DNA of 64,000 nt from Anastatus disparis (GCA_017163975.1 JAFFSR010000239.1:6820001-6884000), one strand, 5' to 3'. Positions 25,101 to 40,633 are shown, numbered from the stretch's first letter. Translations and numbers: made by a program. The notes: generated by a model from the sequence alone, not told the origin.

Positions 25101-28100
25101 TTTATTTTAATATCAATTAGCTTTTGAAAATTGTATCGTTTTTAAAGTTCTCAAATAGAGAAACGTGAAAAGGAAAGTCGCATTTAAAACAACTCGTATG
25201 GAAATGATTAATTTAAAATTGAAATATTATTATTTGTTTAAATTTACATTAAAATATAATTTATTTTCAATTTTGTCAGTTATGGTGATTTAAGTAAAAA
25301 ACTTTAATTAGGTCAAATTGATTGTCATTAAATCGTTAAACTTATATTTTTATCATTGATTTTTAATCCGTTGTAGTTATGCAGTTTCAGATAAAAAAAA
25401 CTTAAGCGTTTTTAAATATAAATAATATGTAAATTGATCAATTCCAATCAATTAACTTCTTCATTTATCAGTGACCTAAAAAGACCCAATATGTCTAACA
25501 TAATCTTATTTTGGTATAACGTGATCATAAGGGGTTAAAATATGAATTTTTAAAATTTAACTTATAAAACTTTTGTACGAAACTGTACGCATAGACGACC
25601 AGAGTGCGCTTGGATCGTTTTCAGGGAAAGTCCAATTGAATTATTCGATTTCCCGGCTTCTCTCGGGTGCATTATTGGCATCGATGATTCAGCAATCATC
25701 ATTGGCAATAATAATCGCACACATACCTCGCTACCTTAGCCTATGTTTTTTTTTCTCTTTTTAAAAGGAGAGAAAAGAGTTATCCATTAAAGTGGCCGCG
25801 AAATTGTTAATATGATTGTTGAATCTCATAGTTTCAAATGCGTGTCAATTCGCATTAAGATAATAGAGGTTTAAGTACCTTAAGGTAATTACCTTTTTTT
25901 TATTTTATAACATGATGCGGGATCCTTTGTTTAGCAGGTTTTTTTTTAATTGAATTTAATTTGAAAGTATATAGATGCAATTTTTGGATTATAAGTCTGC
26001 TTTGACATAAAAAATAAAATTGATTAAAATTTTGTTCATTTAATCAAAAAATTCATATAGTATAGAAGACAATATTGATTGTTAAACATTTTCATTGATA
26101 ACTTATTACTTTTAATCTGTATTCATAGAGTAAGTTTAAACGAGTAACAAGACTATTTCTATTCAAAAGATTTCTAGTCATCATTAATATACCATTAAAT
26201 TTTCATGAATTTAATTAATTCGATAAAATTGAATGAAGATTTACATAAAATTTTGCATTTAAAAAGCATCTTACTTTTTACTTATCGTATTTACTTGTTT
26301 AAAGATGGAAAACTGAAATATGAATTAATTCATATGTAGCTCACTGTAAACAGAATATGAAATTAGTAATAACAAATCCAAACGACATTTTAACGTATCG
26401 AAACAATCGGGATATCTATAATTGCGATTTGTATTTAAAATGAAAGTCGGTAACGCATTTAGTTGTGAAAAAATTTGTCGTTTTTTTTTTCAAGTCGTAC
26501 TCAATGAATAGAAACTTTGACCAAATAAAATAGAGCACAACACGACTAAATATCCTAGAAACTTTACAAGCGATATCATCTCACACTTTAGTTTTTTCTT
26601 ATTCTTCTTTTTTTGCCAAAGATTTTACAAATTTTAATGCTAACGTGTCACATTGAATCCGCGAATCAGAAAGTCAATAGAATCAAAGCTACGTACGTAC
26701 GTACACATGTACGTATGTAGAAAAAGTGACATTAGAAGAAGAGGAAGAATAAAAATAAAAAGAAGTTTAACCGCGTGAGAAACTCGAATCTATTAATATA
26801 AACGTAAAGGAAAAAAGGACAGAAGTGAGAGAGTTTTAAAACTATAGCAAGTTTTAAAGGAAAAGGTGTTTCTTTCCTTCCATTGGCTTTTATAAACTTG
26901 GTTCATCTCTTATCTGATGGAAAGGCTATATAAGCAAGTATACGTACATACATACCGCGCCTCGCATCTTACAAGCTTTAAACTGTTTCTTCTCTTCTAT
27001 AAGAGCAAGTTAACCGATGGAAAGTTTGATGATCTTTATTTGGTGCTTTTTTTTCTCTTGACTTTTAAAAGCTTAAATTTGTTGTTCGCCTTAATTTCTT
27101 TTTCTTCTTTCTTTTCTGCATAAATGTTATCGCGCTTTAGTTATGTTATCGCTTTATTAATGTATTGAAATAATGTCTATTGTTCGGTCATAATTTTTCT
27201 TTGATAATTCAAATTAATTCGTACGAGTAGTCGGTCGAATGAAGAATTCGAGCTCTGATCCCTACTGATTATGTTTTGCATATTTAGTTTACGTACCGTT
27301 GACTTCTGTATTATAACACGTGTATCTTAAAATAATACTATTGTGTGTAAGATGAAAAAGTTCTTGGTGGTTTTTCTTTTAATTATAAAATGATGAAATT
27401 AATAAAACAAATTGTACTAAAATGAATTAAAAATATTATTAGGATTTCTGTACCAATATAATAAGCAGTATTTTTTGTAGTACGTGCTTACTTACACTAA
27501 AAATAGTGAAAAATTTATTCTTGAGATTCTTATCACTGCAGCACAAAAGGAAGAATAAATATTGTCTTTCATTTTGTTTTTACCTGTCGTTTACGATGAT
27601 ATTACTTATATATTTTATTAGAGCGTCTCTTAAAGTTGAAAAAATTAAAGCTTAGAAGTCAAGAAGCACAGTGAGCATAGAGGGAATGTATAAATATGTC
27701 GTGATATTTATAATATATGTTGGAACGGGAATTTTCACGCTCGTTTGTTTTACTTATTTTTTATTTCCTTTTTTAGAAGACATACCTACCGATTTATGTG
27801 GGCTGTGTTAATATACTGTTGTTTCCTGATGACGATACTGTTACGAAATGTACGAGGGTTAACGTATTTATTCCTAAACTTTTTTCCGTTCAATTCTAAT
27901 TTTTCACTTTCTTTTCTTTCCTTGGACTTTTTTGGGTAATTAATCGATTTTCGAATAAATTATACATTGAAAAACTATACCAAGTAAATTTTTTCTTTAT
28001 TCAAGTAAAATTTATTTGATATCAAGTAATGTTTAATTAGATAAATGAACTTATTTGCTAATGTAACATTCTGTTATTTTGAAAAATGTAGATTTTCGTT

Positions 28101-28953
28101 TATACTAATAGGATAATTTTCTTTTTTTTCGTCTTACACCTTTGAACATTTTGAATTCAGTTTCAATTTGTTTGCTATGAATGACTGTAAATAACCTAGC
28201 TATTAAAAAAAAATAAACCAACTCATAAAATATCTTTCATTTAGCAATAAAATATTTACTTTATTTATTAGTTTTTGAAACGTTTGATTTGTTTATAAAT
28301 TCAAGCAATCATTAAACGTACTCTTCAAAACCTAACCGATACAAAATGAATTATTTATTTACCGATCAATAAATCCAAAAAAAACAAACAGAAGAGGATA
28401 ATTATATCATCTTTTATTTATTATGGCATAAAAGTGTATCGTCCTCTTGCAACGAGTTCAGCGTACTGATTAGAAATGCAGTTTGCATCGTAAATTAGTC
28501 TTTTAATACTAATGGATCTTTCGAACGCATTTCAAGTACGACAATAATAACCGGGACCCCTTAAAATTGATGAAATAAAATAAAAGAAAAAAGAACGAGC
28601 AAGATAATAAAATGAAAGCACAAATCATTTTGCCGAAGAAATATATTTCTTGTTCAAAGTTTGTTCTTGGAAATGATAAAAGTATAAAGAACTTTAAGTT
28701 CGGCAAGAATGTTATGCTCGCAGAGGGATTACAAAAAGTTTGGGGACTTGTAATGTCAGAAAACGAAATTAAGACATTTTTCTCTTGGATAAAATAAAAT
28801 GTTGAATCTTCCTTTTATCAAATTAGTAGAAGTTTTTTTTAAAAACTTTTTTGTTGTCTTTACTAGCAACTTTGTTTCTTAACAATAAATTTTGTTAATA
28901 TTCGAATTGATGAATAACAATTGCAGAATTTATCGATGATTCTTTTTTTTCTT
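19199..28953. other. AT-rich non-coding stretch between SINE copies B and C
   Basis: No supported exon is seen. A 98-codon minus ORF (19988-20284) and overlapping ORFs in the GC-raised patch 23240-23690 show no domain or splice support. A patch at 25590-25740 is open in two frames after a possible acceptor, but its phase does not fit the upstream gene. An ACGT-type microsatellite lies at 26691-26718. Confidence 0.5.
26691..26718. repeat. ACGT simple repeat
   Basis: ACGTACGTACGTACACATGT followed by ACGTATG is a short self-complementary microsatellite. Confidence 0.85.
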
Positions 28954-29136
28954 CTTTATTTAACGTCGCTGTATTTATGTTATAATTGCGATGCTAATTA
29001 GCGACGAAGGTATGACGAAGGTTATGAACAAAGCACATGTAATGTACAGTGGTGCTTGTACCAATCAGCTGGGATTCGAACTCAGGGCCTCGAGATCACA
29101 AATACATCGCTCTACTGAATAAACCATTGAGACCTG
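28954..29136 (-). repeat. tRNA-derived SINE, diverged copy C
   Basis: On the plus strand it reads TATTTAACGTCGCTGTATTT at the tail, then GCTAATTAGCGACG, ACAAAGCACATGTAATGTAC, and a B-box complement GGATTCGAACTC, ending in a mutated head (CATTGAGACCT). It is older than copies B and H, with several small deletions. Confidence 0.92.
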
Positions 29137-32100
29137 TTATATGTTATTCTATTTCTAGATGCTTTTTGTGCGTGATTTTTTTGTTATGTCTGAGAACATT
29201 TTTCATCCGATTATTTAAAATAAAAATTTTATAAAATTTGTTTATAGTTAATAATTTTCAAGAATAAGCTTATTAAACTTATAATAGCAAAAAACTTGTA
29301 AGTATAGGTTTAGCTTTCTTTCCACAACTATTTCGTATACTGGACTAATTGAAATGATACACACACAAAAAAATCTATGAAATTTCTTAACAGATAATAC
29401 CCCTTTAATAAGATCTCGTTGAGTAAGACATATCTCGAGAAAAAAAAACTAGGTTTATAGCGCTTATATTTTTTTTAAAGAGTTAAGAAAAAAAAATGAG
29501 AAACGGTGACGCAGCATTAAGAATCATTAGTAAAAGCATTTAGCGATTCCGGACTGGATTTCCGCTCAATCAAAAGGGGGAAACCTGTAAGTTTTTAAGG
29601 TTAAGTTTTCGCGACGCTACACCTATCACCAGAGGATAGTAATTTACTATTACACAACAAGTTTTTCACGTTTTTTCTTTGTGCGTGTATTATATATATA
29701 TATACTGAATCATAATATAGGTCAACCTCATGCATCTTTTATTAACGTTCTAAAAGTCGTTGTCACTTATGTTTTTTTTTTAACAATCATTATCAAGCTA
29801 ATGTCCTTTGTAAATTATGCCATAAAATCTATTTTGATATTATAATGACATTGCTTAAACAATAGTTTATTAACTTTTTTATTAGTGATAAAGACAAGAT
29901 ATTAGTATCCGTTTGTAATCGTTAAAATTCAAAGGTGTTTTTTATTTTCTATAATTAAAAACTGTTTTTTCAGAACTTAAAAGTTAAAATTTATGATGTT
30001 AGATCTCAAATATATTTTAAAAATTAAAATAACTTTTTTTTCTATATTTATCTTTGTTTATCTATTTCTTATTTTTAAAAAATTACTCATTCATGTCATT
30101 TAAAAAATAAATTGTTCATAACAGATCGTCTTGACAGATATAACAAAAAATATTGTAGAATAAAAAATTAAAACTCACCTATAGAGTGGCGACTTCAAAG
30201 CATTACTTTAGTTATATATTTACTTATATTTGCATACAGTCATCGAATAACAATGAAACCGACAAAGATCGAATAAAAATACTAGTAGTTGATACGTCGA
30301 TGTTCATATCTTGACATGCAATTACTATTCTAATGGATTTTGTTAACGTATTTTTTTATTATTTTACTTACCATATATCAGAAGTATTTAAACTTATAAC
30401 GATGCTTAAAGTTATTTTTTCAGCTTTATTTATGAGGATAGATTTTTAAATTATGATAATTGTATTTCTTATCTACCTTTTCAAATTTTAAAAGACGATG
30501 TGTTAAAACTGTTTTTATAATCTTTGTATTTTAATTATTAAAGAATTATTATTTTAACAATATTAATCAATTTTTATATTTACTATTTTAGAAAAAAAAT
30601 TTTTTAAGAACAAAAAAAAGCGTTTGAATTCAGAAATAAAACCAAAAAGAAGATCAAAAAGTTTTTCCAAAAATTTAATTCGTTAAAAATTAAAAAGACT
30701 TATTGCTGTTTTGTGCACGAACTAACAATGAATCTTCGATTGCATCATAAACTTTTTAACAATAAGACAGCTTATATTTCACCCTCATCATATAGCCCTT
30801 GCTTCTGCCCCCTCTCCTCCTTCGTTCAATCGATAATTACCAATTCCAAAACCTTATTGCCTTCTATATTGATCCCAAAAAGCCATCTATACCATCATCT
30901 CCAATTGATCGATTAAAATCTTTCTTCTGCCACGATTCTGCAATGAAAATATAGATGCTTTCTTAACAATTGTCTATACATTGTTATAATTGTACTTAAA
31001 AAAAAAGGAATAAGGTTATTGCAAGCAGGAGATCTTTGAAAATATTACAAGAGCATCTAATCACGACAAACATTTATATACCAAAAGATTGTTATTGTGC
31101 TCTATGAGTAGAAAAATTGCGTACTTTTGTTTAAAGGAGTGAGTTTGTGAATATATGCTGTAATCATTTGGGTCAAATTGTTTAGATAACATGTATTATG
31201 CATTGGTTAATTGTAATGGAAAATAATTCTTTTTCATTTTGCATTTATTATTCATAAGATGCATGAAATAAAAACTCTTTATTATTAGTACTTATTATTC
31301 GATTCGACTATATCTTACGTAACACTAATACAGTTTATAATTTTGAAATTTGAAAAATAATAAATTCCTTTAATTATTAACCTAGTTGAGAATTTCATTC
31401 ATAACTGATAATTAAAATGAATAATTTTTTTTTCATTCTTAAAAAAATACATGTAATATAAATCAATGCTAATTGTTACCGTAAAAACGGTACTTTCAAA
31501 CCTTTCCATTGAAAAAAAAGATATTATTCGAACTTTTTTTTTGTTCCTCGCACTTCTCACGCAGTTAAAACAATCGTAAAAAAAGCTTTCGAAACTTCCA
31601 TATAATGGTATGAAACTTAATTCTTTTCATCGAAATCAACGCTTATATATATATATATACACTCGCACATATCTATATAGAATTTTTGGTATAAATGCAT
31701 AAATCAATTTTAATTATGTATGCTCTGTCGGTTTATACATATATATACAAACGAAGCAAGAGGCGCATCGAGTCTTTTTGCAAGGAGTACATACATATAG
31801 ATATATGTATAAATAAAAAAAAATAAGATGGTATAGGAAGTCGTATATGCGCGACGCACAATTCTTTATTGCGTGCGGCTTATCGTGTTTTCTCAGAGCG
31901 TATAGATAAACTCAATTAAACAGAACGTGCGCCGAGACGATAAATAACGAGGGGAGGGTGTGCGTAAGAGAGAAAGAAAAAGGGATTTGCGGCATTTGCA
32001 ACAGAGGCGTCTTTGGAAAAAGATAATAAGTTCTTCTTTCTCTTAAAAGGAAAAACTATATATGTATACATAAGGAGAGAAGATAATAGACGCAAGTCTT

Positions 32101-33872
32101 GTGGTCGTTGTGCAATTAAATTTAAATCAAAGGATGCGCGCTTTATTCGAAATAATTTAAATTTCCCGCGCTATTTCAAAAAGAAAATTGGCGCGAAATT
32201 TTTAAATTAAATAAATTATTTTTAGTTTTTTAGAATCGAAAGGGAAATAATTTACATAATTTTCAGGATCGGCAATTAACTGTTTGTAATGTTTCATTTG
32301 AAAGTTAGCGACTAATGAACTTCTCCGAATTGAACTTAAAAAAAAAGGAAAAAAAAAAATAAGCTTGGGTGTACGATTATAATGTAACAGGATATATATG
32401 TATAGTATTGCTGGTAACATTTGGGTCACTTTCAATTCATTATGCCATTTTTGGATTATTTATTGCGCGCTCCAATTTTTCAACGGAACGTATAGATTGC
32501 CTGGCTTTTACCGAGCACATAGCGCGCGTGGCTCATGTAGCGCAAGCTTTGTGATTTACATAATTGTTAAGTGCGCGATAAATTGTTTTTTTTTTGCTTT
32601 CTTGCGTTGATTACAATTTTTTTTTGACGTGTAATTAATGAAATTACCACTATTTAAAATAACAAAACTCATCAGTTCTTCGGCAATATCAGTAGGTTGA
32701 AAAAGGGGTTGAGGTTATGTCCTGATTTTAATTTTTTTTATAATTTTTCGATTGTAATTAATGAAGTAAGGAATAATAAGTGTTAAGTAAATTGATCGAT
32801 AATGAAAACGAAATCGATGATGAGCGAAAGTAATTAAACTTTTGAAATTTTGGAATAATTAATCATGCTAAATTAATTAACAGAATAATTATATACTTAA
32901 TAAAATTTGTCAGTTAATAATTAACTAATTAATTTAATAATTAATTGATTGTTTACAAGAAAGGATAATTTGTAAACATATTTAAATAAAATAAAAAAGT
33001 TAAAAAATCTTTAATTTTTTCTATAAAAGTAATAATTACACGTACGAAAAAAATTGTAAATTAATCATCACATTTAACTTTCTTTTTTCTAAAATAACCT
33101 TACGTAAAATTATGCAAGAACAACGAAAATAAAGAAAAAAAATTTATAAACAAACATTGCGCAATCTTTCTTTAACAATCATTCACTTTTAAATCATCAA
33201 CATTTCTCTTTACTGTCTCAACCTGTCATAAAAATTCAGAATCGTCCTCTCGCAAAGTAAACAACACGTGGGCGAACATAAAACTTTGCTTCTTCAGCTA
33301 AACTCTCTTACGTTCGTATGCTCACTTTCATTTATTTCTTCTTATTCTATCTTCGATTCTTTTTAAAAGAACAGATGACTTTGTCGGTGTAAGACAGTCG
33401 CTCTCAGGTCAAATATTTGTCTCTAGAAGAGATTATCTACTTGCCATTTGTACAGTTGTCGTTCGCATGAACGCTCATCGACTTACTAGACGCGGATGAA
33501 TGCTATGATAATATGGCTATTTATTCTAAATTAGTTTAAGATATTTACTTTAGTTTGTTTGAAAGAGGGCGTAAAATGAAAAATTCCATTATTTTTCTAA
33601 ACGCCATTAATAAAGGTGAACACGAATAGATAATAAATTATTCATAAGCTGATAAAATGAAATATATTACAGTTAAATGATTGCTTAGAATAATTGAAAA
33701 TAAAAAAATCATCCAATAAAAAAATTACATCAAGCGTATTATAAGTAGTTTTCATAATAAATATAATAATTTTTTTTAATTCGAAATAATATCTAACGAA
33801 TTTTTTTCTTTTCTGTTTCAGGTATGTATTCTCTTCAATTTGTTAAAAATCATACGAGAGCATGAAGGTAAA
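29137..33872. other. AT-rich non-coding stretch between SINE copies C and D
   Basis: No exon or RNA gene recognised. A GC-raised patch lies at 31740-32000, next to TATATA microsatellites. Confidence 0.5.
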
Positions 33873-34068
33873 TTTTTTAATTTATTTAACGTCGCTGTAT
33901 TTATGCTATCATTGCTAATTAGCGACGGAGGTCGTTAGTGTGTTTTTGGACAAAGCACATGTAAGATATAGAGGTGCTTGTATTACTCGGTTGCCGAGAG
34001 CGGGGTTCAAACTCAGAGCCTCGAGATTACGAATCCATCGCTCTACCGAATGAGCCACTGAAGACCTC
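33873..34068 (-). repeat. tRNA-derived SINE, copy D
   Basis: The tail complement TTTAACGTCGCTGTATTTATGC, the AGCGACGGAGGTCGTTAGTG segment, and a head ending in CGAATGAGCCACTGAAGACC identify the family. The nine bases GCGATGCTA are shortened relative to other copies. The B-box complement is GGGTTCAAACTC. Confidence 0.93.
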
Positions 34069-34642
34069 AAAGATTATAGAATATATGATGGAATACTTAT
34101 TAACTCTGATGAATTTTTGAATATTTATTGAAAGAAAGTTAAATGAAACACAAATTTCTACATTTTATAGAGCATTGCAAAAACGTACAAATCTTATGCA
34201 AAATGTTACCCCGTTTAGGTTGAATTCATAAAAATAAACTATAGCAAAAATACTTTCAAAACATTATTCACATTCGTAATTTAAAAATGAAAAATCTCAC
34301 CTCATTAAACGCCATCTTATCCATCAAATAATAAGAATTGAAAGTCTATAGAAACGATTAATATTCTTATACTGGTGGCGCTAAAAACTTTTGAAAGAAA
34401 AAAAAAACTTTCATCCGTATTATAATCTTACTATCAATACACAATAAGCGTACAGAAGTCAATACATACGCGATCCCGGACTTGCTTGTCTCTTTTTTTT
34501 TTACTTTTTTTCTTTTTTAAAGTATATAAACGCGTATAGTACAACCAGTTTTCCTTCTGCTGGTTGGGAATCGAACGATTTATTGAACGCTTTACAACGG
34601 AGAAGTCTTTTCTTTCTTTCTCCTCTTGCTTTCATTTTCTTT

Positions 34643-34670
34643 TTTCTTCTTCTTCTTCTTCGTCGTCGTA
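34643..34670. repeat. CTT/CGT trinucleotide microsatellite
   Basis: Repeated CTT units run into CGT units (TTCTTCTTCTTCTTCGTCGT). Confidence 0.85.
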
Positions 34671-37600
34671 TATATTCTTCTCTTTGGTTCTTCCTTCTCC
34701 GTGTATTTTTTTTTTCATTTTTACAGTTTTTTATTCTTCTATTTTTGTTTCTTTATGAGCGTCGTGTGCGTTACATAGCTTTAAAGGAGCGCGTTTTGTA
34801 CGGTAGTTAACTTTTTTTTAAAAAAAAAACTTTTTTTTCAAGACTCGCGACTTACACGCGCGCAGTATATATCCAAGAAGAGAAAGAGGTGAGGTTGTTG
34901 CTGCCGTTGTAGCTTTGGTATGCGAAAATTGACAGTGAAATTTGCGAAGAAAGAGAAAGAGAATGGGGAAAAATTGGAGCAGACCATATAGGTTCTTCCT
35001 TTTTTTTTCTTTTTTTTCTCCTTTTTTTTGGATACTCCGAGACTGCCGGTCGCCCTGTTTATTTTTGTCTCGACAGTTACGTCCTGAATTAATTCGTTTA
35101 TTAGGTATATATATATATATATAAATTAATTTGTATTAGTTTGGCTAATTTTTAAATAAATTTGCAATAATTTAGAATAGGTACTAACTATTTAATTTTG
35201 TTAAAATTTTAAAATAATTAATTCTATAAAAATTTATTTAAAATATAGAAATAATATTGTTAAATCTAAAATACTTCATGACTAATCGCTGAATTTAATT
35301 TTAATAAATTAATTTAAGTTTTATGAATTTTAATACAAGTCTGAGTCCAAGAATAATTTCTATTTTTAATAAAATTGATATCATTGAAATTACCATAAAA
35401 ATCTTTATTATACAATTAAATAAACAATGATTTATACGAAAATTACCAGAAAATAAAGGAAAATTTTTTACCTATGCCGCATCATCGAAAAAAGCCTATG
35501 AACGAGAAAAACAGGCCTGCAGCAATTTTGAAAAAAAAGTATACTAAAGAAAGACTTACTCGTTGAAGAAGAAAATCACGAAAATGATGGAGCTTACGGT
35601 TAAACGTAAGAGCAAGCATTAAATTTATGAAATTACAGGAGGCTCTAACATTATACAGTGTCTCTTTTTTTTCTTCTTTTCAATGCTTATATGCATAACT
35701 CGAAAAGCAGGCGACAAGCAGACTGGCACTATGATGAGCTAATATTTTTTTTATCATAACTTCATGTATAAGCAGAAAAGAGAATCGATTATGGTGGTTT
35801 ATAAAGTCTAAGATTAACAGAGGTGGAGTTTAAAGAGTAGACTATATTTTGTGTTTATATGTGGATGAAGCTACTACGAGTATGTTTAAAATATTTCTTT
35901 TTACATATGCAGTTTTTCATCGTCGATGCTAATTTTTATGATTTTAAAAATTTTGCGTAGGCTCTGATTTTGTTGGAAAAAGGAGGAAAAAAATTTTTAT
36001 TGTAATTTTTGCAATTATTTTTTGTACCATTGTAAGCAGCTGTTATATTTTATAGTCAATAATTTTTTATAAAATATATATAGTTTCAAAAAAATGTTTA
36101 ATTGATAGTAATCTTACGCGTTTATTCATTTTTCTAAAGACACATTTATGATCTACAAAAACATTGAAAAAAAGATTGAGATCAGACGATATTAATGAAA
36201 TAAAAAAACCAAAGAAGAAAAATGATGTTTCGCAGATACATGATAACTATTTTTATCGTATTTTCATTTTTCATGATTTTTCAAGAATCCTGAGATAATT
36301 TTCAAATTTTTCATTTTCAAGTTTCCATAATAATTCACAGACGATGTAATTGGATATATAAATTTTTTTAAAAAGTTTATATGGAGCCCAATGCAAGTTA
36401 TTCGAAGGTTATAGAGATGGCGGAAGTATATATGCCCGTGGTAATCGACTTGTCTGGAATAATAATTTGTCAGTATAATTTAATATATAATAATTTTTCA
36501 TGCAGAATTCACAATTTTTATACAAATGTCAACCTTCAGTGATATTTTAAGATTGAAATTCTTTAAAGAATATTCGAGTTAGTAATGTATTAAACGTTTT
36601 TATTTATGAATAAACTTATTGATAAAATTTTTTATTTTATATTATTGTATTGAATAAATTTATGGTAAAATTTTGATTTAACAATTAAATTCTTAAAGCG
36701 AATGAATAAATCAATGAAATTTGTTAATCTCTGGAATTTATCCTCTCTACGATTTATGCTAAAATGAAAAGTTTCGACAAATTAGTCGCTTCCGTAAGCA
36801 GCATGCAATAAAAAAAGGCTATTTTATAACCGTACAGTTAAGAAAAAAGAAGCAAGTTTCTAATTAAATATGGCAAATATTGCTGCAATTGAAATTGCTT
36901 AATTATCAATATGTAAAAGCCATGTGCGCTAAGAAAATCCAACTAGGATGTTTTCTTTTTTTTTATTCCTTCTTTTTACACTGGGTAAGTTAAAAGCGCA
37001 GATCTTCGTTTTATATAGCGAAATGAATAAATGGAATAAATTATCGTGGCTCTTGGGGTACCTTGTAGGGCAATTAATCACTCCTATTAAGGAGACATAA
37101 TTTTTTTATTTTCTTATTTTTTTTTTTAAAATTTTTTATTTTCATTTATTTTATTTCATCAAATAAAATTTAAACGACAGCGTCGATTGAATAATTAGAA
37201 ATTCAAATTATATCCATTACTTATTTACATCGTACAGTTTAATAAAACGATTAAACAAGAACTAAAAAAGAAAAAGCTTTATAAAACTATTTCCCAATCT
37301 CATTTTTCGTATCGAATAAAAATTGCGCATGCACGAACAAAAATTAAATTAGAAAAATAAAAACGAATAATACAAGCCTTTGAATTATTTTCAATTTATA
37401 TTTGCATGCATTATAAAGTTATTACAATGTAAATCCTTTTTTCATATTTTCTTTCAAATAAACGTTTAATTGAAAATTTTATTAAAAAAATAAATAAATA
37501 AAATTATTAAAAAGATGACTCTTTAAAATATCATCTTTAAGCGAATCTCTATCACTTTATAAATTCTCATCAAAACGGTTTAATTAAATTTCAAATTAAT

Positions 37601-40600
37601 ACATAGTCACTATATTTAGAATCGTTTAATTAATTTCAAATTGAAAGAATAAAAAAAAATAAAGGAAATCCTATTCATAAATAATAACGTAATCTATAAA
37701 TAACAAATTCAATATAAATAACAATTAATTAATCTATTAAACAACTATTACAAAACGTAAATTACAAATATTTCATCTGATAAAAAATGCGCATTTCAAA
37801 ACTGAAAATTAAAAAAAAAATTAATTCGTTGTCTATGGATTTCGGAAGTGTATTAGACGTAGGTTCGATGGAATGACGCAGCGATGTGTGTGTGTATACA
37901 CGTGAGCATAAAGAGCAAATTAAATTAGTTTCTTTGTCGTGTCTAAGCTAATCGCTCGTTATATGCTACGCTTTGTGCATTGCAAAATAACTTCATGTAC
38001 ACACGTATATATATATGTATGCATGTACACCCAATGAGCTTATATACATTTGGCAAAGCATAAATCGCACTGCGACCCCAAAGCCACTTATATACGTATA
38101 TACATAATACAACTGACACACGCGAACTCTTATATGCAGAAATACCAATACTTCATTCTTTTCTTTTCTCTTTCTTTCTTATAGAAATTTTTTTTTACTC
38201 TCTTTCTCCCTTCGTATCCTGTTTCTCTTCTCAATGCTTATTTCAGTAATTTCCTTTGTTTTAGAGCCCCTACTTTTTTTCAGAGCAGATTTTAGTTTAT
38301 ACTATTTTATTACCGCCGCTTCTCCTTTTTTTATTAATATTTTTTTTTTATTTTCTGTTCAACTGTTTTTGTAAACATTGAATAATGTAAAACTTAAGAA
38401 TATTTATTTTCCGATATTTTAAATAGAATATGAAAGAGAAGAAAAATATTTACAACTTATTTGGAAAATCTTATCCTGAATAATACGTTAAAATTAATTC
38501 TGAAAAAATTTTACAATGATTAATCATAATTTCTTTTTTTAATATAAAAATCAACTGACACTTATTAATAACATCGGCAATCACTTAGGAATCAATTTAC
38601 AATTAATTATACAATTATTTCTTTTTGATCCTGCCACACGGAATGAAATCGATATTTCATTATGTATAATCAATTTTCAAAATAAGAAAAAAAATAACGT
38701 TTCGCCAAAGATTAACTACGTACACCGAAGTTCGAAAAAATCACTGTCGTTAAATACGGATAAGGATGCGCTCTGAATGCTTCAGAAGTAATTTTGTAAA
38801 TCAACTTTGCGCGCACCAGGATTGATGGAATAAGATTACTCAAACATGATAAATAGAGTAAAATGAATTTTTTACGATAAACTAAAGTAGCTTTTTAAAT
38901 TTTCGAAAGTCGAACGCATGTGTGTTTAAAAACAAGATTAAAAATTAAAAGATCCTTAATTTTTAAAGAGCACTTAAATGAATAGTTAATTTTAACATGT
39001 ATTTTTAATGAAAAAAAAACAAATATATTTATTTAATTAAAAAGGTTGTAATTAAATATAAGCAAGGAGAAATAAAAAAATTGAAATTCCTCTTACACAA
39101 TTCCCACAGTTAAATATATATTCTCCAAAAACAACGCATCAATCCGATATATAAAGGTGCTAACTTGTATGTTAAAGCTACAGATACTTAACATCTACAA
39201 AAGTTATACAAGCTACCATGAACATTTTATAGTTGAAGAGAAAAAAAAAATGTTTATCCAGTAGCTATTTTCTCACATTATTACAAGTCGGGTATATATA
39301 AAACGAGAAGCTACCAGCATTTATTTAGCATAACATTTTGCCATGTCGAGACTACGACGACGTTGTACATATGCCTGGTAGCAGTCTTATAGCAAAATAG
39401 AAACTAGCAGGGAAAATAAAAAGGAGATAAGAAAAGTTTAAATAAAAAAAGAAAGAAGAAAAAAAGTGATGCGACAGTGTGTATATGTAACCGGCTTGTA
39501 TATAATACGTTTTATAAGGGAATAGAAATCAAATACATTAAATAAGAAAAAAATAATGAAAATAAAGAGTGTGGGATAATATTCTCAATGGTATAAAACG
39601 ATTATCTAAGCTGTCCTGCTGACCTAATTTCAAATGACTTTGGTTGCTAACCTAATTTTTTTATGCTTTTTTTTGTTTAAATGTTATGTTTAGTATAGTA
39701 TTTATACTTCATGTTCGTAAGTATAATATTTATAGATTTGGGATGAGAAGATTTTTTTTTATCTACTAATTTAAGAGATTCTAGAACTCGTAGAATTATA
39801 AAGGTTAATGAAGTACATGAATTTTAAAGCTGTAAATTTTTCGTCGATAATCGAGTGATTAGTTAGATGATTAGTATAATCTTGTTTTACACACGTCTGA
39901 ACGATTGCTTGAGATTAAAACTCTTTTAATGAAATATTACATTTTGAATATTTAGTTTTTTTTAGAAACTTATTTTGAATTTTAAAATCAAAATAATGGA
40001 AATAATGTATTTTTCATAAATATTTTTCATAAATATTTTTGTTTTATAATCTTTTCATTTAAATAACTTCTTTAAAAAATTAAAAAATTCTAAAATTTTT
40101 AAAGTTAATATTCTCAGGTGGCTTATTATTGTAAGATAAACAAATGCGTTTACCTTACTTTAATTATTATCAGATAAATAAGACCATCCTTTAGTTTTTT
40201 TTTTACAAATTACGCTTTTATCCAAACTTTATAATCATAAATCTCAAGCCCCACAATTTACATTTTCCTAAATCAACACATATTATAACATTTTCAATTA
40301 AAAAAAATGCAAAGCGCAAACAGTAGAAAAAAATCAATAAATGTAAGTCACAAATAAAAGAAAAAAGAAGATAAAGCCAGCATCGCGTATACGGTATTTC
40401 GATTAAAATTTTCTCATAATTGCTAACCGTATGCATACACATAATATAATATTCGAAATGAGATAAGAGCGTATGCAGGTATCGTTAATCCAAATTTTTT
40501 AACGCTTCATAAATATAAGCCAAACAAAAAAAGAAAAGAGGGTAAAAGAAATACATTTTATACACTAAGAGGCGCCTTGTTATATTAAGATTAAACAATA

Positions 40601-40617
40601 TTACTAATAAGTAATGC

Positions 40618-40633
40618 CATGTATTAATACATG
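40618..40633. repeat. 16-base perfect palindrome
   Basis: CATGTATTAATACATG is its own reverse complement. It lies between two GGCGCC motifs (40571 and 40664). Confidence 0.8.

Noticed and set aside
25590..25740. Protein-like frame (ESPIELFDFPASLG...) after a TTTTCAG acceptor, ending in TAG
   Set aside because: It would need an incoming phase of 2, which the exon ending at 11722 does not give, and no partner exon is visible.
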